The notes: generated by a model from the letters alone, not told the origin. A stretch of DNA of 64,000 nt from an uncultured Paracoccaceae bacterium (GCA_947500055.1 CANMQO010000002.1:248001-312000), one strand, 5' to 3'. Numbered from the stretch's first letter, positions 19,205 through 29,014 are shown. A program made the numbers and translations.

Positions 19205-20316
19205 GCCTCTTTCGCATCAATATCATGTTTCTCCGACTGCCACGCAGCAAGCCCCGCAGCCAGATTACCCGAAGAATGAAGCGCCCACAGCCCGGGGGCA
19301 AGCGACCCCGAAGGCAGAAGATCAACATATTGGGTAAATTCGCAACTTACCGCCCCGACAAGATGAAACGCCGCGCCCGGTTTTAGGATGCCCGCCTTCG
19401 TCAGACGGCTTTCAATTAGTGGCAAGAGCTCATCTTCGCTGGCGGACGGTGCGTTGTGAAACTCAACCAGAAACCGATCGGACGATGGATCGGCATCCGG
19501 CATATCCACCCGTGAAATACGGGCGACCTGCGGATCGCGCCAAAAGGCGACATAGGTATGGCTCGTGACGATATCAGATTTATCAACCTGCGCGACCGCC
19601 GCGTATCTTTGCGCAAATTGCGGCGGGTTGGCCTGATACTTGACATCCGATACCGGACGCAGGTTAGTCGCCGTCGTCAGGAAAACCCGTTGCGCGGAAC
19701 GAACTGCCCCATCCGCCCCAGTGAGCGTCCATCCGTCAGCTTCGCGGGTGAGAGAGGTGACATCCATCACGACAAATTCTACCCCGGCATGTCGGCATGC
19801 CTCCGTCAGTTTTTCCAGAAAGTCAGCATAGCCATCACGCGGGCCGCGCACCTTCTGCGATGCAAAGAATGACCCCAGCTGGTGCCTGGCATAGCTGCGC
19901 AGCTTGGTTTGAAAGTTGATCAGCTGATTGCGATCCCGTGCCCTCCTGATCAGCACATCAAACCGGGCTTTGCCATAACCCACAAACAGCCGCAGCCCTG
20001 ACGCAACCATTAACAGTCGGTTGAAATATGGGATCTTGAAACCAGACCGATGTACGCGAATTGGCTGTGCATCCAAAACGGGAAAGGGTACGCCAGCAAC
20101 CTTTTCCAGCAGGTCATAGATGCCAGGAAACACCTCGATCACGTGACAGGCGATTTCAACACTGTCGCCGGTGTCCAGATGGGCCAACTGCCAGGTACCA
20201 CCCCAGTTATCGGTCCGGTCGACGACGCAAACGCGATGGCCTTTTTTCGCGCGATCCAGCGCATGAACAAGCATTAGCGGGCTGGACCCGACGATGACCT
20301 CCTCAGCCCGCGTCAT
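19201..20316 (-). CDS. FAD/NAD(P)-binding oxidoreductase (amine-oxidase/UGM-like)
   Basis: This ~371-residue protein begins with a Rossmann nucleotide-binding unit: EEVIVGSSPLMLVHALDRAKKG, then an acidic strand end VVDRTDNWGGTW. The usual GxGxxG loop reads GSSPLM, which is atypical. The rest resembles flavoproteins of the protoporphyrinogen oxidase/UDP-galactopyranose mutase group. The start is chosen as ATG at 20316; upstream codons would increase the overlap with the methyltransferase gene. It overlaps the aminotransferase by 4 bases. Its role in the glycan locus is unknown; oxidation or rearrangement of a sugar or amino-acid precursor is possible. Confidence 0.72.
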   Translation of the reverse strand: MTRAEEVIVGSSPLMLVHALDRAKKGHRVCVVDRTDNWGGTWQLAHLDTGDSVEIACHVIEVFPGIYDLLEKVAGVPFPVLDAQPIRVHRSGFKIPYFNRLLMVASGLRLFVGYGKARFDVLIRRARDRNQLINFQTKLRSYARHQLGSFFASQKVRGPRDGYADFLEKLTEACRHAGVEFVVMDVTSLTREADGWTLTGADGAVRSAQRVFLTTATNLRPVSDVKYQANPPQFAQRYAAVAQVDKSDIVTSHTYVAFWRDPQVARISRVDMPDADPSSDRFLVEFHNAPSASEDELLPLIESRLTKAGILKPGAAFHLVGAVSCEFTQYVDLLPSGSLAPGLWALHSSGNLAAGLAAWQSEKHDIDAKEA

Positions 20317-21013
20317 GCCCGACTGATCCATCAATGCTTGAGGTCGCGACAAGCCATGTATCGGCATTATAGCGCCCCCTTCGGGACGTCTTTATCTGGT
20401 ATCCGAACTCACCCAGCACGTCTTTTTCGGCAGGGTCAACATAGATCAGCACATGCGGGATCGGTCGCAGCACCTCCAGCACCGTGCGCAATGTTTCGCC
20501 CTGAAATGAGTTATAAAGATAGATGATCGCGCAATCCGAGTTCAGATAGGATTTCAGGTTGGTGGCACTATCCGCGACAATCCGGATGGCATCGCCCAGT
20601 CCCATCTTGGAAAGATTGGCATTGGCCAAATCGGCAAGGCCCGCATCGTATTCGATGCCGATGGCGGGATACAGATATTTTCCGCTATAGGTCTGCGCAT
20701 AGACGAAGAGTGCCTTGCCCTTGCCGCAACCAAGATCAAAGAACTGCGCCGTGCGGAATCGCTCCGCCCCAAGCAGATCGCGCGCAATCTGGGTTGTGTC
20801 ACGCGTAACCGAGGTGAAAGACGCGACATAAAGAAGTCCGTCATCTTGCTCGACCTTGCCAGATGAAATCTGCTGTTCGTTCTTTGGGACCCGGCTACTG
20901 GTCTGGGTGCCATTCCTGATATCAAACAAGACGCTTTCTTTGAAATAGATCCAGAAAAACGTCAGGCCCCTTTGGCGCATGACCTGCAGGATATAGCTAA
21001 GCTTGCGATGCAT
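20303..21013 (-). CDS. SAM-dependent methyltransferase (class I)
   Basis: This is a ~236-residue protein. The SAM-binding motif I reads FFDLGCGKGKALF near residue 90, followed by the acidic strand end IGIEYDAGLADLA and the motif IV-like CAIIYLYNSFQG. An N-terminal ~60-residue helical part is unrelated to the catalytic core. The start at 21013 (MHRKLSYILQVM) overlaps the glycosyltransferase end by 17 bases. It probably methylates a sugar or lipid-linked intermediate in the glycan pathway; the acceptor is unknown. Confidence 0.85.
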   Translation of the reverse strand: MHRKLSYILQVMRQRGLTFFWIYFKESVLFDIRNGTQTSSRVPKNEQQISSGKVEQDDGLLYVASFTSVTRDTTQIARDLLGAERFRTAQFFDLGCGKGKALFVYAQTYSGKYLYPAIGIEYDAGLADLANANLSKMGLGDAIRIVADSATNLKSYLNSDCAIIYLYNSFQGETLRTVLEVLRPIPHVLIYVDPAEKDVLGEFGYQIKTSRRGRYNADTWLVATSSIDGSVGHDAG

Positions 21014-22295
21014 GCGGCCCCCCATTTTCTTTCAAAGCGGCGTGCGCCAACGCCTCCAGATGATCTGACATTTTAGGGTAGATCATCGCGGCATCGAACC
21101 GATCCTTGTGCAATTGGACGGCGGCGTGTTTCATTTTGGCCAAGGCTTCTGGTTTCTCGATCAAGTCACAAATGTTCGCCGCCAATGCGCCCGCATCGTG
21201 CGGCGGATAAATAAAACCACTGCCCGTCTTTGTGGTCAGCTGCCCCATCTCGCCCTGCAATCCACAGGCAATCGCCAGCCCGCCGGCCAGATACTCCGAG
21301 AACTTGTTGGGGATGTTGCGCAAGTAATTGGGCACCGGGTTATAGGCCACAAGACCAAAGGTTGAGATCGCGAGCAACCCGTGGATCTCATCACCCTGCA
21401 ACCAACCAGGGAAAACGACGTTAGCGCTTTGCGCGGCGATTTTCTTCAGCTCGGCTTCGCGCGGTCCACTGCCAGCAATCACACATTTGAACTGGGGGTG
21501 TTTCTTGGCGATCTGTTCGGTCGCTTCGATCAACGTGTCAAAATCAGACTGGTATCCTATATTTCCCACGTAGACGGCCAGAATATCGTCCTCGCCCACC
21601 CCAAGCTTCCCGCGCAGTTCAGCGAGGTTGTCCTGGGCTGGTGGAGTGCCTTTTGCCGGATATGACATAGGAAAAACAGCGTCATGTTGATGTTGGATCC
21701 GACTCGCCCTTTCCAGCCCCCAATCCAGATAGGATTTGGTCAACCCGCTGATCGCCGTGGCATTGCGAAACGCCCAGTTCAACCGAAACGAGGTCAGATG
21801 TAACAGGCGTAAAACCGGACCGCGCATGAAGCCTAGCGCTGCAGGCAAAAAATCCACGTAAATATCTGGCCACAGATCACGCACATCGACGACAACCGGA
21901 ATATTCCGCGCCTTGGCGTATCTGACCGCTGCATAGCAAAGGGCAATGGGCACGTTTCCCACGTGGATAAGGTCCGGCTTTATGGTCGCCCGCTCTGCAA
22001 CTTTCGAAAAGTTCGCACCAAGCTTCATGTGATTGCGAATACGCGCCGGGCCGATATGACGCCTGTAATCCGGGCTTTCGATGAACTGATGAAAGTAGTT
22101 GTCGATAGGTTCCTTCACGGAACCATTGCTTAACTGTCGCTTGGCCTGATGACTGAAAGAGGATCGCCACCTGACAACGTCGTGGCCCCGATCAGCCAGG
22201 TGTTCACATAAGGTGTTAGACCGCCATTCCCGGCGGTTCTGCTGGGCACGTGGGGCCGCGGGATTTTCTTGCGCATGGATAACCCAGAAATTCAT
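20997..22295 (-). CDS. Glycosyltransferase family 4 (GT-B fold)
   Basis: This ~432-residue protein has an N-terminal GT-B domain (NFWVIHAQENPAAPRAQQNR) and a C-terminal donor-binding domain with VYVGNIGYQSDFDTLIEA near 238 and KFSEYLAGGLAIACG near 330. WbuB-like members add a sugar to a polyprenyl-linked acceptor at the cytoplasmic face. The start at ATG 22295 is preferred over one five codons upstream because the protein then opens directly with the first strand. It lies 65 bases after the flippase gene and overlaps the methyltransferase gene. Confidence 0.92.
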   Translation of the reverse strand: MNFWVIHAQENPAAPRAQQNRREWRSNTLCEHLADRGHDVVRWRSSFSHQAKRQLSNGSVKEPIDNYFHQFIESPDYRRHIGPARIRNHMKLGANFSKVAERATIKPDLIHVGNVPIALCYAAVRYAKARNIPVVVDVRDLWPDIYVDFLPAALGFMRGPVLRLLHLTSFRLNWAFRNATAISGLTKSYLDWGLERASRIQHQHDAVFPMSYPAKGTPPAQDNLAELRGKLGVGEDDILAVYVGNIGYQSDFDTLIEATEQIAKKHPQFKCVIAGSGPREAELKKIAAQSANVVFPGWLQGDEIHGLLAISTFGLVAYNPVPNYLRNIPNKFSEYLAGGLAIACGLQGEMGQLTTKTGSGFIYPPHDAGALAANICDLIEKPEALAKMKHAAVQLHKDRFDAAMIYPKMSDHLEALAHAALKENGGPHASQA

Positions 22296-22360
22296 GGCGT
22301 CGGTCAGCATATCCCAAGTGATGGACCCTCATTACGCTAACATCCCAATGACTTAAACCG

Positions 22361-23686
22361 CTATCTAACTTTGGCTGGGTCGGTGACCAATAGCCCTTCC
22401 TTTCTGGCCAGCAGCAAAGTGCCACCAAACACAACGACTACGCTGATCAGCAGAAACGCCAGACCCGCCCGAAGCTCATCAAACGCCGCAGGCGCAAGCA
22501 GCGGCGTGGCAATGGTGCAAACCGCAGCCAGCAGGGTGATTTTCCAAACCATTTCGCGTTCCTGTGCCCGGAAATAATATGACACGGCAAAGTAGAACTG
22601 GTTCAGTACAATGGCGCAGGCGTAAAATATCATGACGGTCGGCGCCGATGCCCGGCTTGGAATGTCCGAACCGATCTGCTCCAGCACAAAGAACCCCAAC
22701 AAGACGGCAAACGCCCCGAGAAAAGTCAAACCAGCCGTCAGAAAGCAGACCCGCCAGAAGTCTTTCCTGAGTGCGTCAAATGCACGCGATACGGCCAACT
22801 GTGTCCAGGGCCGGACCTTATAGGTCAAAAAGATATTCGCACTGCTGTTGATGGCCAGAAATATCTGCACACACATGCCGAACCGGCCCGCAACTTCCGC
22901 GCCCTGCAGCCAGAAGAGTATGGGAATAGGGGCCTGAAAAAATATGTAGGCCGACAGCCACGTCACGGCAACACCGCGCTGGAATGGCCAGATATCCCGT
23001 TGCCAATTGAGGTTGGAAGGCACAAGCCAGATCGCGGCAGAGAATGTCAACCGCACCTCCGGGACGGTCCCGTAAGCGATTAGAATTGCGAGGATCAAAG
23101 TCAGGCAAAGTGCAATTGGCAGAGCCGCCAGGTCAAGACCACCGAGTGCCAAAACGTAGATCAGGAAAACGTTTGATGTGCTGACAAACAGCCGCAAATA
23201 GGCTGCCACCTGCACATGCCCCAGCCCGTCCAGAATACGCAAATAGATATTAAAGATCATCAAGATGCATGAACACCCACAGTAGGCGAGCCAGATCGTC
23301 GTTAAACCGGGAATATCGAAGCCATTTTTGGCGAAGATTACGAAACCGACGGATCCGATAACCGCAAGCATCGCAACCCCGGCGATGGCCGACCAGATAC
23401 ATGCAAAGCGCAATATACCGCCAAGCGCCAGGACAGTGTCATTCTGGTTTTGCAGTTCAGCATCTGCCACGCGGCGCCCCGCCAGGTTGCCCAGCATGAA
23501 GCCAACACCAAGGTCAAAGAAGTAATGCGCGGTCACGAGGCTGAGGAATGTGTAGAAAACCCCCTGCTCCACGGGCGAATACAGGGTCGAAACAACAAGG
23601 ATCAGGCAGAACCCGACAAAAAGGTTCCCCACCCGCGCCGCGGCAACCGGAACGATCCCACGGTACTCTCTCAACAAGCCATTCAT
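22361..23686 (-). CDS. Polysaccharide/lipid-linked oligosaccharide flippase-like membrane protein
   Basis: This 441-residue protein has about 12 hydrophobic segments across the whole length and a short basic N-terminus (MNGLLREYRGIVPVAA), as in Wzx/MOP-superfamily transporters. It would move the undecaprenyl-linked glycan to the periplasm. The start at 23686 is preferred; the frame continues 22 codons further upstream without a ribosome-binding site. Sequence conservation in this family is poor, so the assignment rests on topology and on the flanking glycosyltransferase and dehydratase genes. Confidence 0.78.
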   Translation of the reverse strand: MNGLLREYRGIVPVAAARVGNLFVGFCLILVVSTLYSPVEQGVFYTFLSLVTAHYFFDLGVGFMLGNLAGRRVADAELQNQNDTVLALGGILRFACIWSAIAGVAMLAVIGSVGFVIFAKNGFDIPGLTTIWLAYCGCSCILMIFNIYLRILDGLGHVQVAAYLRLFVSTSNVFLIYVLALGGLDLAALPIALCLTLILAILIAYGTVPEVRLTFSAAIWLVPSNLNWQRDIWPFQRGVAVTWLSAYIFFQAPIPILFWLQGAEVAGRFGMCVQIFLAINSSANIFLTYKVRPWTQLAVSRAFDALRKDFWRVCFLTAGLTFLGAFAVLLGFFVLEQIGSDIPSRASAPTVMIFYACAIVLNQFYFAVSYYFRAQEREMVWKITLLAAVCTIATPLLAPAAFDELRAGLAFLLISVVVVFGGTLLLARKEGLLVTDPAKVR

Positions 23687-24009
23687 GAAGGGACAGGTAA
23701 TGCAGGAAAAGAACAGGATCGCCAAGCACCGAGATGCGGTTTCGCAAAACATTCTGCAGGGAAGGATGCAATGAACTTGATCTTATTCATGGCGTCAAAG
23801 CATGGCCCTTTTATTGGCGCCCCAATTTGAGCGTGATGGCAGAAAACTGGGAACCGCCGATTCTGATGGCTTCCGATCCAGATATGTCAGGCAGATCACC
23901 CAACACTCTCGCGTTACCATGTGACCGCGGTCCATCGTCGTCCAGCAGAAAAGGAAACTGGTTCAATAAGCTGGGGTTCTGGGCGGTTTCGCACTGCAAT
24001 TTGTTGTCG
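23687..24009. other. Intergenic region, no gene recognised
   Basis: This 323-base gap lies between the dehydratase end and the flippase start on the same strand. It has no convincing coding frame. It probably holds the promoter of the flippase-to-aldolase operon. Confidence 0.4.
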
Positions 24010-25881
24010 TCACGCAAGTGCTTCAGGCGTGGCCTGGGCCTCATCACTGCCCGTTTGATACCCTTCTACAAATGTCAGCAAAGTGCCGCGCAGGGCTGCC
24101 GCATCATTGTTTTCAACTGCGGTATCCAGTTCCCGCAACATGCTCGCCACTTCGATCTCGCTCAGCTTCTTCTCTGATGCGCGCATGATTTTCTCATGCG
24201 GCGTTTCAACAAGGTTCTTGCCGTCGATCAATAATTCCTCATAGAGCTTCTCACCCTTACGCAGCCCCACGATCTCAATCTCGATCCCATTGGGGTTTTC
24301 TGGGCTCATGATCTTGGCCCCGGCCATTTTGATCATGCGATGCGCAATGTCGATGATCTTAACCGGTTTTCCCATATCCAGAACAAACACATCGCCACCC
24401 TCGGCAAAGGCACCCGCGACCAGAACAAGGCGGGCAGCCTCAGGAATCGTCATGAAGTACCGGGTCACTTCGGGATGGGTCACCGTGACCGGCCCGCCTG
24501 CCCGGATCTGTGCCTGAAACAACGGCAAAACAGACCCTGACGAACCCAGAACATTGCCAAATCGCACCATGGAAAATCGCGTGACTTCAGTGCGCGTTTG
24601 CAGATCCTGAATAACCAGTTCAGCCAAACGTTTTGTTGCACCCATCACATTGGTCGGGCGCACGGCCTTGTCCGTCGAAACCAGAATGAACCGTTCAACA
24701 CGAGCCTCCCTTGCCGCCATGGCGACAACCTGGGTGCCGACCACATTGTTGCGGACACCTTCGATCTCGTTTTCTTCAACGATCGGAACGTGTTTGTACG
24801 CAGCGGCGTGCAAAACAATCTCTGCACCCGTTTCTTTCAAGACGTTGGCTACCCGGGCCCGATCGGTGACAGAACCAAGACGCGAAGTGACCTGAATACC
24901 TTGCTTCTGCGCCTTCATGCGCATTTCACGATCAATCTCGTACATCGCGAATTCGTTCTGTTCGAACAGAACAATATGCGATGGTCGGCAGTTCAGGACC
25001 TGTCTGGCAAGCTCCGATCCAATCGAACCACCGGCACCCGTGATAAAGACGACCCGCCCGGCATAGGCTTTCGCAATCTCGGGGATATCAAGATCGACCT
25101 TGTCCCGGCTCAACAACTCATCGGGTGATATGGTCCGCAGTTCGGTGTTACTTTTCTCGATCAATTCAACGTAAGAAGGCAATACACGTACTTCGAGCGG
25201 CAGAGCCTCAAAGCTCCTCAGCATGTCCTCGCGCTCTGTTTCGGTCAATGAAGGGATGGCAAGCAGAACCTGCTTGATCTCTCCGCGTGCGGCCAGTTGC
25301 GCAAGCTTTTCGCGTGGCGCAACCCGCAAATCAGAGATCAGCAAACCATGCAGGTTCGGGTTGTCATCCGTAAAGATGACCGGCCGGAATTCCGGGCTTT
25401 GCCGCAATGCAGAGGCAAGCTGAATCCCCGCAGCACCGGCCCCGTGGATCGCAACAGGAATGCCTTCAGCCGCCTCCCATGGCTTATTCAATAAGAACAA
25501 ACCCAAGGTACGCCCCATGACCGACAACACAAAAAAGACGATCCCGAAAATGATCGGTATGGATCGGGGCGTCCACACGCCCATGATGTAACTCAGCACA
25601 ATCGCGACCACGCCCAATGCCGCCGCAGTCATGCTAACGCGGGCGGTTCCGCGCATGTCCAATGCAGAAAGCTTGATTTTTGGCAGACCCGCCAGCAGGA
25701 TCACAATAGGGGCCGCAAGTGACACCGCAATGATCAACGGCAACGCGTCTTTGACATATTGGATTGGGGTAAGCGTGCTGAACCTCAGACAATAGGCCAG
25801 ATAAAACGCAACCGGCGCCATGATTGCGTCAAACGAAAGATAGACGGCTTGCTTTCTTGATCTGGGCAGATTTTCTAACAC
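24010..25881 (-). CDS. Membrane-bound nucleotide-sugar 4,6-dehydratase (CapD/WbpM/PglF family)
   Basis: This 623-residue protein has four N-terminal membrane helices (about 12-120), a CoA-binding-like Rossmann domain (about 140-260), then an SDR dehydratase domain. The SDR domain has the nucleotide loop VFITGAGGSIGSELARQVL near 285 and the STDKAVRPTNVMGATKR block near 395. Relatives convert UDP-GlcNAc into a 4-keto-6-deoxy intermediate, the first step to di-N-acetylbacillosamine or QuiNAc/FucNAc-type sugars. With the PglC-like transferase this suggests a deoxy-amino sugar at the reducing end of the glycan. Confidence 0.94.
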   Translation of the reverse strand: MLENLPRSRKQAVYLSFDAIMAPVAFYLAYCLRFSTLTPIQYVKDALPLIIAVSLAAPIVILLAGLPKIKLSALDMRGTARVSMTAAALGVVAIVLSYIMGVWTPRSIPIIFGIVFFVLSVMGRTLGLFLLNKPWEAAEGIPVAIHGAGAAGIQLASALRQSPEFRPVIFTDDNPNLHGLLISDLRVAPREKLAQLAARGEIKQVLLAIPSLTETEREDMLRSFEALPLEVRVLPSYVELIEKSNTELRTISPDELLSRDKVDLDIPEIAKAYAGRVVFITGAGGSIGSELARQVLNCRPSHIVLFEQNEFAMYEIDREMRMKAQKQGIQVTSRLGSVTDRARVANVLKETGAEIVLHAAAYKHVPIVEENEIEGVRNNVVGTQVVAMAAREARVERFILVSTDKAVRPTNVMGATKRLAELVIQDLQTRTEVTRFSMVRFGNVLGSSGSVLPLFQAQIRAGGPVTVTHPEVTRYFMTIPEAARLVLVAGAFAEGGDVFVLDMGKPVKIIDIAHRMIKMAGAKIMSPENPNGIEIEIVGLRKGEKLYEELLIDGKNLVETPHEKIMRASEKKLSEIEVASMLRELDTAVENNDAAALRGTLLTFVEGYQTGSDEAQATPEALA

Positions 25882-26151
25882 GATAATTTTGTAGTCCCAC
25901 TCAATGCATGGCGCCCAGCCCGATCGTCATAAGCGACGTCAGCCTGCCAAACTCAACTGTTGTGGCATACGTTGCCATAGAAACCGCACCTGCACATCCA
26001 AAACGTTTCATACCCGTTGTATTAACTTGGTTAGCACGCCTCCGATCACAGGGATACGCTCATCTAAATACGGTCCCGGCACCCTAAACCGCGCCGAGCA
26101 AGCGGGTTTGGGGGTGTAGCGAGATTGCGCAGGGAATTGCGAAAAGAACAA
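25882..26151. other. Intergenic region between dehydratase gene and S10-region terminator
   Basis: These 270 bases separate the dehydratase start from the terminator after rplP. The region probably contains the dehydratase promoter. No gene or RNA was recognised. Confidence 0.4.
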
Positions 26152-26179
26152 AACCCCCACTGATTTCTCAGTGGGGGTT
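26152..26179 (-). terminator. Intrinsic terminator after rplP
   Basis: A perfect 12-bp stem (AACCCCCACTGA with TCAGTGGGGGTT) has a 4-base loop. It is followed on the minus strand by TTTTGTTCTTTTC. It ends the rplB-rplP unit about 80 bases past the rplP stop. Confidence 0.92.
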
Positions 26180-26259
26180 CATATTGCCGACTGGATCAGG
26201 CCGCACCTGGCGATACCAGGCGCTTACCCTCAACCGTCAAATCCTGCGGATTTAACGGG

Positions 26260-26673
26260 TTACCAGTCTTCCCTGACGACTGTCCGTGTTTTCACCGGCA
26301 GCTTCATCGCAGCAAGGCGCAGGGCCTCACGCGCGACGCCTTCTGACACGCCGTCGATTTCGAACATCACGCGACCGGGCTTGACCTTGCAGGCCCAGAA
26401 ATCGACCGAACCCTTACCTTTACCCATACGGACTTCGATAGGCTTCGACGTCACAGGCAGGTCGGGGAAGATCCGGATCCAGACCCGGCCCTGACGCTTC
26501 ATGTGGCGCGTCATGGCACGACGGGCGGCCTCGATCTGGCGGGCGGTGACGCGCTCTGGCTCGGTTGCTTTCAGACCGTAAGTGCCGAAGTTCAGATCAG
26601 AGCCGCCTTTGGCTTCGCCCTTGATCCTGCCTTTGTGCATCTTGCGGAATTTTGTACGCTTTGGCTGAAGCAT
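26260..26673 (-). CDS. rplP: 50S ribosomal protein L16
   Basis: The 137 residues carry the L16 signature [15 protein letters not shown] at the N-terminus and [17 protein letters not shown] in the centre. L16 helps form the A-site tRNA pocket of the large subunit. Length is normal. It is the last gene of its unit; in most bacteria rpmC and rpsQ follow directly, but here a terminator and then the glycan locus follow. Confidence 0.98.
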   Translation of the reverse strand: MLQPKRTKFRKMHKGRIKGEAKGGSDLNFGTYGLKATEPERVTARQIEAARRAMTRHMKRQGRVWIRIFPDLPVTSKPIEVRMGKGKGSVDFWACKVKPGRVMFEIDGVSEGVAREALRLAAMKLPVKTRTVVREDW

Positions 26674-26686
26674 TGTTCAGGTCTCC

Positions 26687-27388
26687 TTAGCGACGTGGGC
26701 CGCGAGGGACAGCGCCCTCTTGCAGCTCAGCATGTTTGCGGTCATGCGCAGAGGGGTCGTGCTCCATGATGTCACCTTTATAGATGAACACCTTGATGCC
26801 GATGATCCCGTAAGGTGTCATCGCCTCATAATGCGCATAGTCGATATCGGCACGCAGGGTGTGCAGCGGCACGCGGCCTTCGCGGTACCATTCGGTACGA
26901 GCAATCTCTGCGCCGCCCAGACGACCGGCAAGGTTCACCCGGATGCCCAAGGCGCCCATGCGCATGGCGTTCTGAACAGAACGCTTCATCGCACGGCGGA
27001 AGGACACACGGCGTTCCAGCTGCTGACCGATGGATTCAGCAACCAGGGCTGCGTCCAACTCAGGCTTGCGAACCTCAACAATGTTGAGATGCAGTTCTGA
27101 GTCTGTCAGATTTGCCAGCTTCTTGCGCAGACCTTCGATGTCTGCACCTTTCTTGCCGATGATCACACCCGGACGGGCTGCATGGATCGTGACGCGGCAC
27201 TTTTTGTGCGGACGTTCAATGATCACGCGGCTGATGCCGGACTGCTTGCATTCTTCCTTGATGAAGTCCTTGATCTTGAGGTCTTCCAGAAGCATGTCGC
27301 CATAGTCTTTGGTATCGGCATACCAGCGGCTGTCCCAGGTGCGGTTGACCTGAAGACGCATGCCGATGGGGTTTACTTTGTTACCCAT
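26687..27388 (-). CDS. rpsC: 30S ribosomal protein S3
   Basis: The 233 residues include an N-terminal KH type II domain (GxxG in [13 protein letters not shown], about 70) and the C-terminal S3 domain. S3 lines the mRNA entry channel. The start codon overlaps the rplV stop (TAATG), and the gene lies 13 bases before rplP. Standard order and length. Confidence 0.98.
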   Translation of the reverse strand: MGNKVNPIGMRLQVNRTWDSRWYADTKDYGDMLLEDLKIKDFIKEECKQSGISRVIIERPHKKCRVTIHAARPGVIIGKKGADIEGLRKKLANLTDSELHLNIVEVRKPELDAALVAESIGQQLERRVSFRRAMKRSVQNAMRMGALGIRVNLAGRLGGAEIARTEWYREGRVPLHTLRADIDYAHYEAMTPYGIIGIKVFIYKGDIMEHDPSAHDRKHAELQEGAVPRGPRR

Positions 27389-27768
27389 TATGATTGCTCC
27401 TCAACTTGGCGAACCACGATTGTGATTTCCGAAAACGGCTTGATGATCTTGCCGAAACGACCACGGGCACGCGGGCGACCGCGCTTCATGATCAGGTTCT
27501 TACCGCAATAGGCTTCTGCGACAACCAGTTCATCAACATCCAGGTTGTGATTGTTTTCTGCGTTGGCGATGGCAGACTGAAGGCATTTCTTCACGTCACC
27601 GGCGATCCGCTTCTTTGAGAAAGTCAGATCGTTCAGCGCAGCTTCAACCTTTTTGCCACGGATCAGACCAGCGACAAGGTTCAGCTTTTGCGGGGATGTC
27701 CGAAGCATGCGCAGTTTTGCCATCGCTTCGTTATCTGCCACGCGGCGGGGGTTCTTTTCCTGGCCCAT
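27388..27768 (-). CDS. rplV: 50S ribosomal protein L22
   Basis: The 126 residues include a globular core ([18 protein letters not shown]) and the extended beta-hairpin region ending with the [14 protein letters not shown] motif, which reaches into the peptide exit tunnel. It lies 3 bases after rpsS and overlaps rpsC. Length is slightly above the E. coli protein owing to an N-terminal extension ([13 protein letters not shown]). Confidence 0.98.
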   Translation of the reverse strand: MGQEKNPRRVADNEAMAKLRMLRTSPQKLNLVAGLIRGKKVEAALNDLTFSKKRIAGDVKKCLQSAIANAENNHNLDVDELVVAEAYCGKNLIMKRGRPRARGRFGKIIKPFSEITIVVRQVEEQS

Positions 27769-27771
27769 GAC

Positions 27772-28050
27772 TTATTTCCGCTTCGCTTTTTTGTCAGCGG
27801 CGTGACCGTAATAGGTGCGGGTTGGCGAATATTCACCGAACTTCTGACCAATCATGTCTTCCGTGACGTTGACGGGGATATGCTTCTTGCCGTTGTAGAC
27901 CCCAAAGGTCAGGCCAACGAACTGAGGCAGGATGGTAGAACGACGTGACCAGATCTTGATCACTTCGTTGCGGCCGCTTTCGCGCGATGCTTCTGCCTTT
28001 TTCAAGACATAGGCGTCGACAAACGGGCCTTTCCAGACGGAACGAGTCAT
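27772..28050 (-). CDS. rpsS: 30S ribosomal protein S19
   Basis: The 92 residues include the S19 signatures SVWKGPFVD and [23 protein letters not shown] (shown across two motifs). S19 binds 16S rRNA in the head with S13. It lies 2 bases downstream of rplB and 3 bases upstream of rplV. Ordinary length and order. Confidence 0.98.
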   Translation of the reverse strand: MTRSVWKGPFVDAYVLKKAEASRESGRNEVIKIWSRRSTILPQFVGLTFGVYNGKKHIPVNVTEDMIGQKFGEYSPTRTYYGHAADKKAKRK

Positions 28051-28052
28051 AA

Positions 28053-28895
28053 TTAACGACCCTTCTTCTTGGCGTGACGCGAACGAACGATAAGCCGCTG
28101 CGACGCTTTGTTTTTGTTACGGGTACGCTTGCCCTTGGTGTCTTTACCCCAAGGAGTAACCGGCGTACGACCACCAGACGTGCGGCCTTCACCACCACCA
28201 TGCGGGTGATCGATCGGGTTCATGGCAACACCACGCACAGATGGGCGGATGCCCTTGTGACGGTTGCGACCAGCTTTACCGAAGTTCTGGTTTGAGTTGT
28301 CCGGGTTGGACACAGCACCCACAGTGGCCATGCATTCCTGACGGATCAGGCGCAATTCACCGGAAGACAGACGGACCTGCGCGTAGCCACCATCACGACC
28401 CACAAACTGGGCGTAGGTGCCGGCTGCACGGGCGATCTGGCCGCCTTTGCCTGGCTTCATTTCGATGTTGTGAACGATTGTCCCGATGGGCATGCCAGAG
28501 AAGGGCATCGCGTTGCCGGGCTTAATGTCAGCCTTGGCAGATGCGATCACCTTGTCACCAACAGCCAGACGCTGCGGGGCAAGGATATAGGTCTGGGTGC
28601 CATCTTCGTATTGAATAAGGGCGATAAACGCGGTCCGGTTCGGGTCATATTCGATCCGTGCGACAACAGCGGACATATCCAGCTTATTACGCTTGAAATC
28701 GACGATGCGGTAAAGACGCTTTGCGCCCCCACCAATGCGACGCATGGTGATCCGTCCGGTGTTGTTCCGGCCGCCCGATTTGGTCAAACCCTGAGTAAGG
28801 GATTTGACAGGACGTCCTTTCCAAAGCTCCGAACGGTCGATCAGCACCAGCCCACGCTGGCCCGGCGTCGTCGGTTTGTACGACTTGAGTGCCAT
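28053..28895 (-). CDS. rplB: 50S ribosomal protein L2
   Basis: The 280 residues contain the L2 signature [14 protein letters not shown] near 225, with the conserved His close to the peptidyl transferase centre. It is the first gene of the downstream S10 segment. It is separated from rplW by 1.67 kb, where neighbours normally abut. A small GC hairpin (GGCCCC with GGGGCC, 28920-28935) sits in its leader. A terminator at 29015-29036 isolates it from upstream transcripts, so a promoter within the preceding ~120 bases is expected although none is clear by eye. Confidence 0.98.
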   Translation of the reverse strand: MALKSYKPTTPGQRGLVLIDRSELWKGRPVKSLTQGLTKSGGRNNTGRITMRRIGGGAKRLYRIVDFKRNKLDMSAVVARIEYDPNRTAFIALIQYEDGTQTYILAPQRLAVGDKVIASAKADIKPGNAMPFSGMPIGTIVHNIEMKPGKGGQIARAAGTYAQFVGRDGGYAQVRLSSGELRLIRQECMATVGAVSNPDNSNQNFGKAGRNRHKGIRPSVRGVAMNPIDHPHGGGEGRTSGGRTPVTPWGKDTKGKRTRNKNKASQRLIVRSRHAKKKGR

Positions 28896-28976
28896 GTTAG
28901 CTTCTTCCGTTTGCTTGGCGGCCCCGTGTGGGGCCTATGTGGTTAAGGCCCCCGTAGGTGCCCGGTTAGTCGTGGC

Positions 28977-28996
28977 GTAGGGTGGGTGAAACCCAC
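28977..28996. repeat. Hairpin repeat (left copy) at edge of the rplW/rplB insertion
   Basis: The tail GTAGG runs into the stem GTGGGT-gaa-ACCCAC. The 11 bases GTAGGGTGGGT at 28977-28987 are the exact reverse complement of ACCCACCCTAC at 30504-30514, so the two copies bracket the inserted gene with their tails pointing outward. It is a member of a dispersed family in this window. Confidence 0.7.
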
Positions 28997-29014
28997 GCGT
29001 CGGCCAAATCAAAA

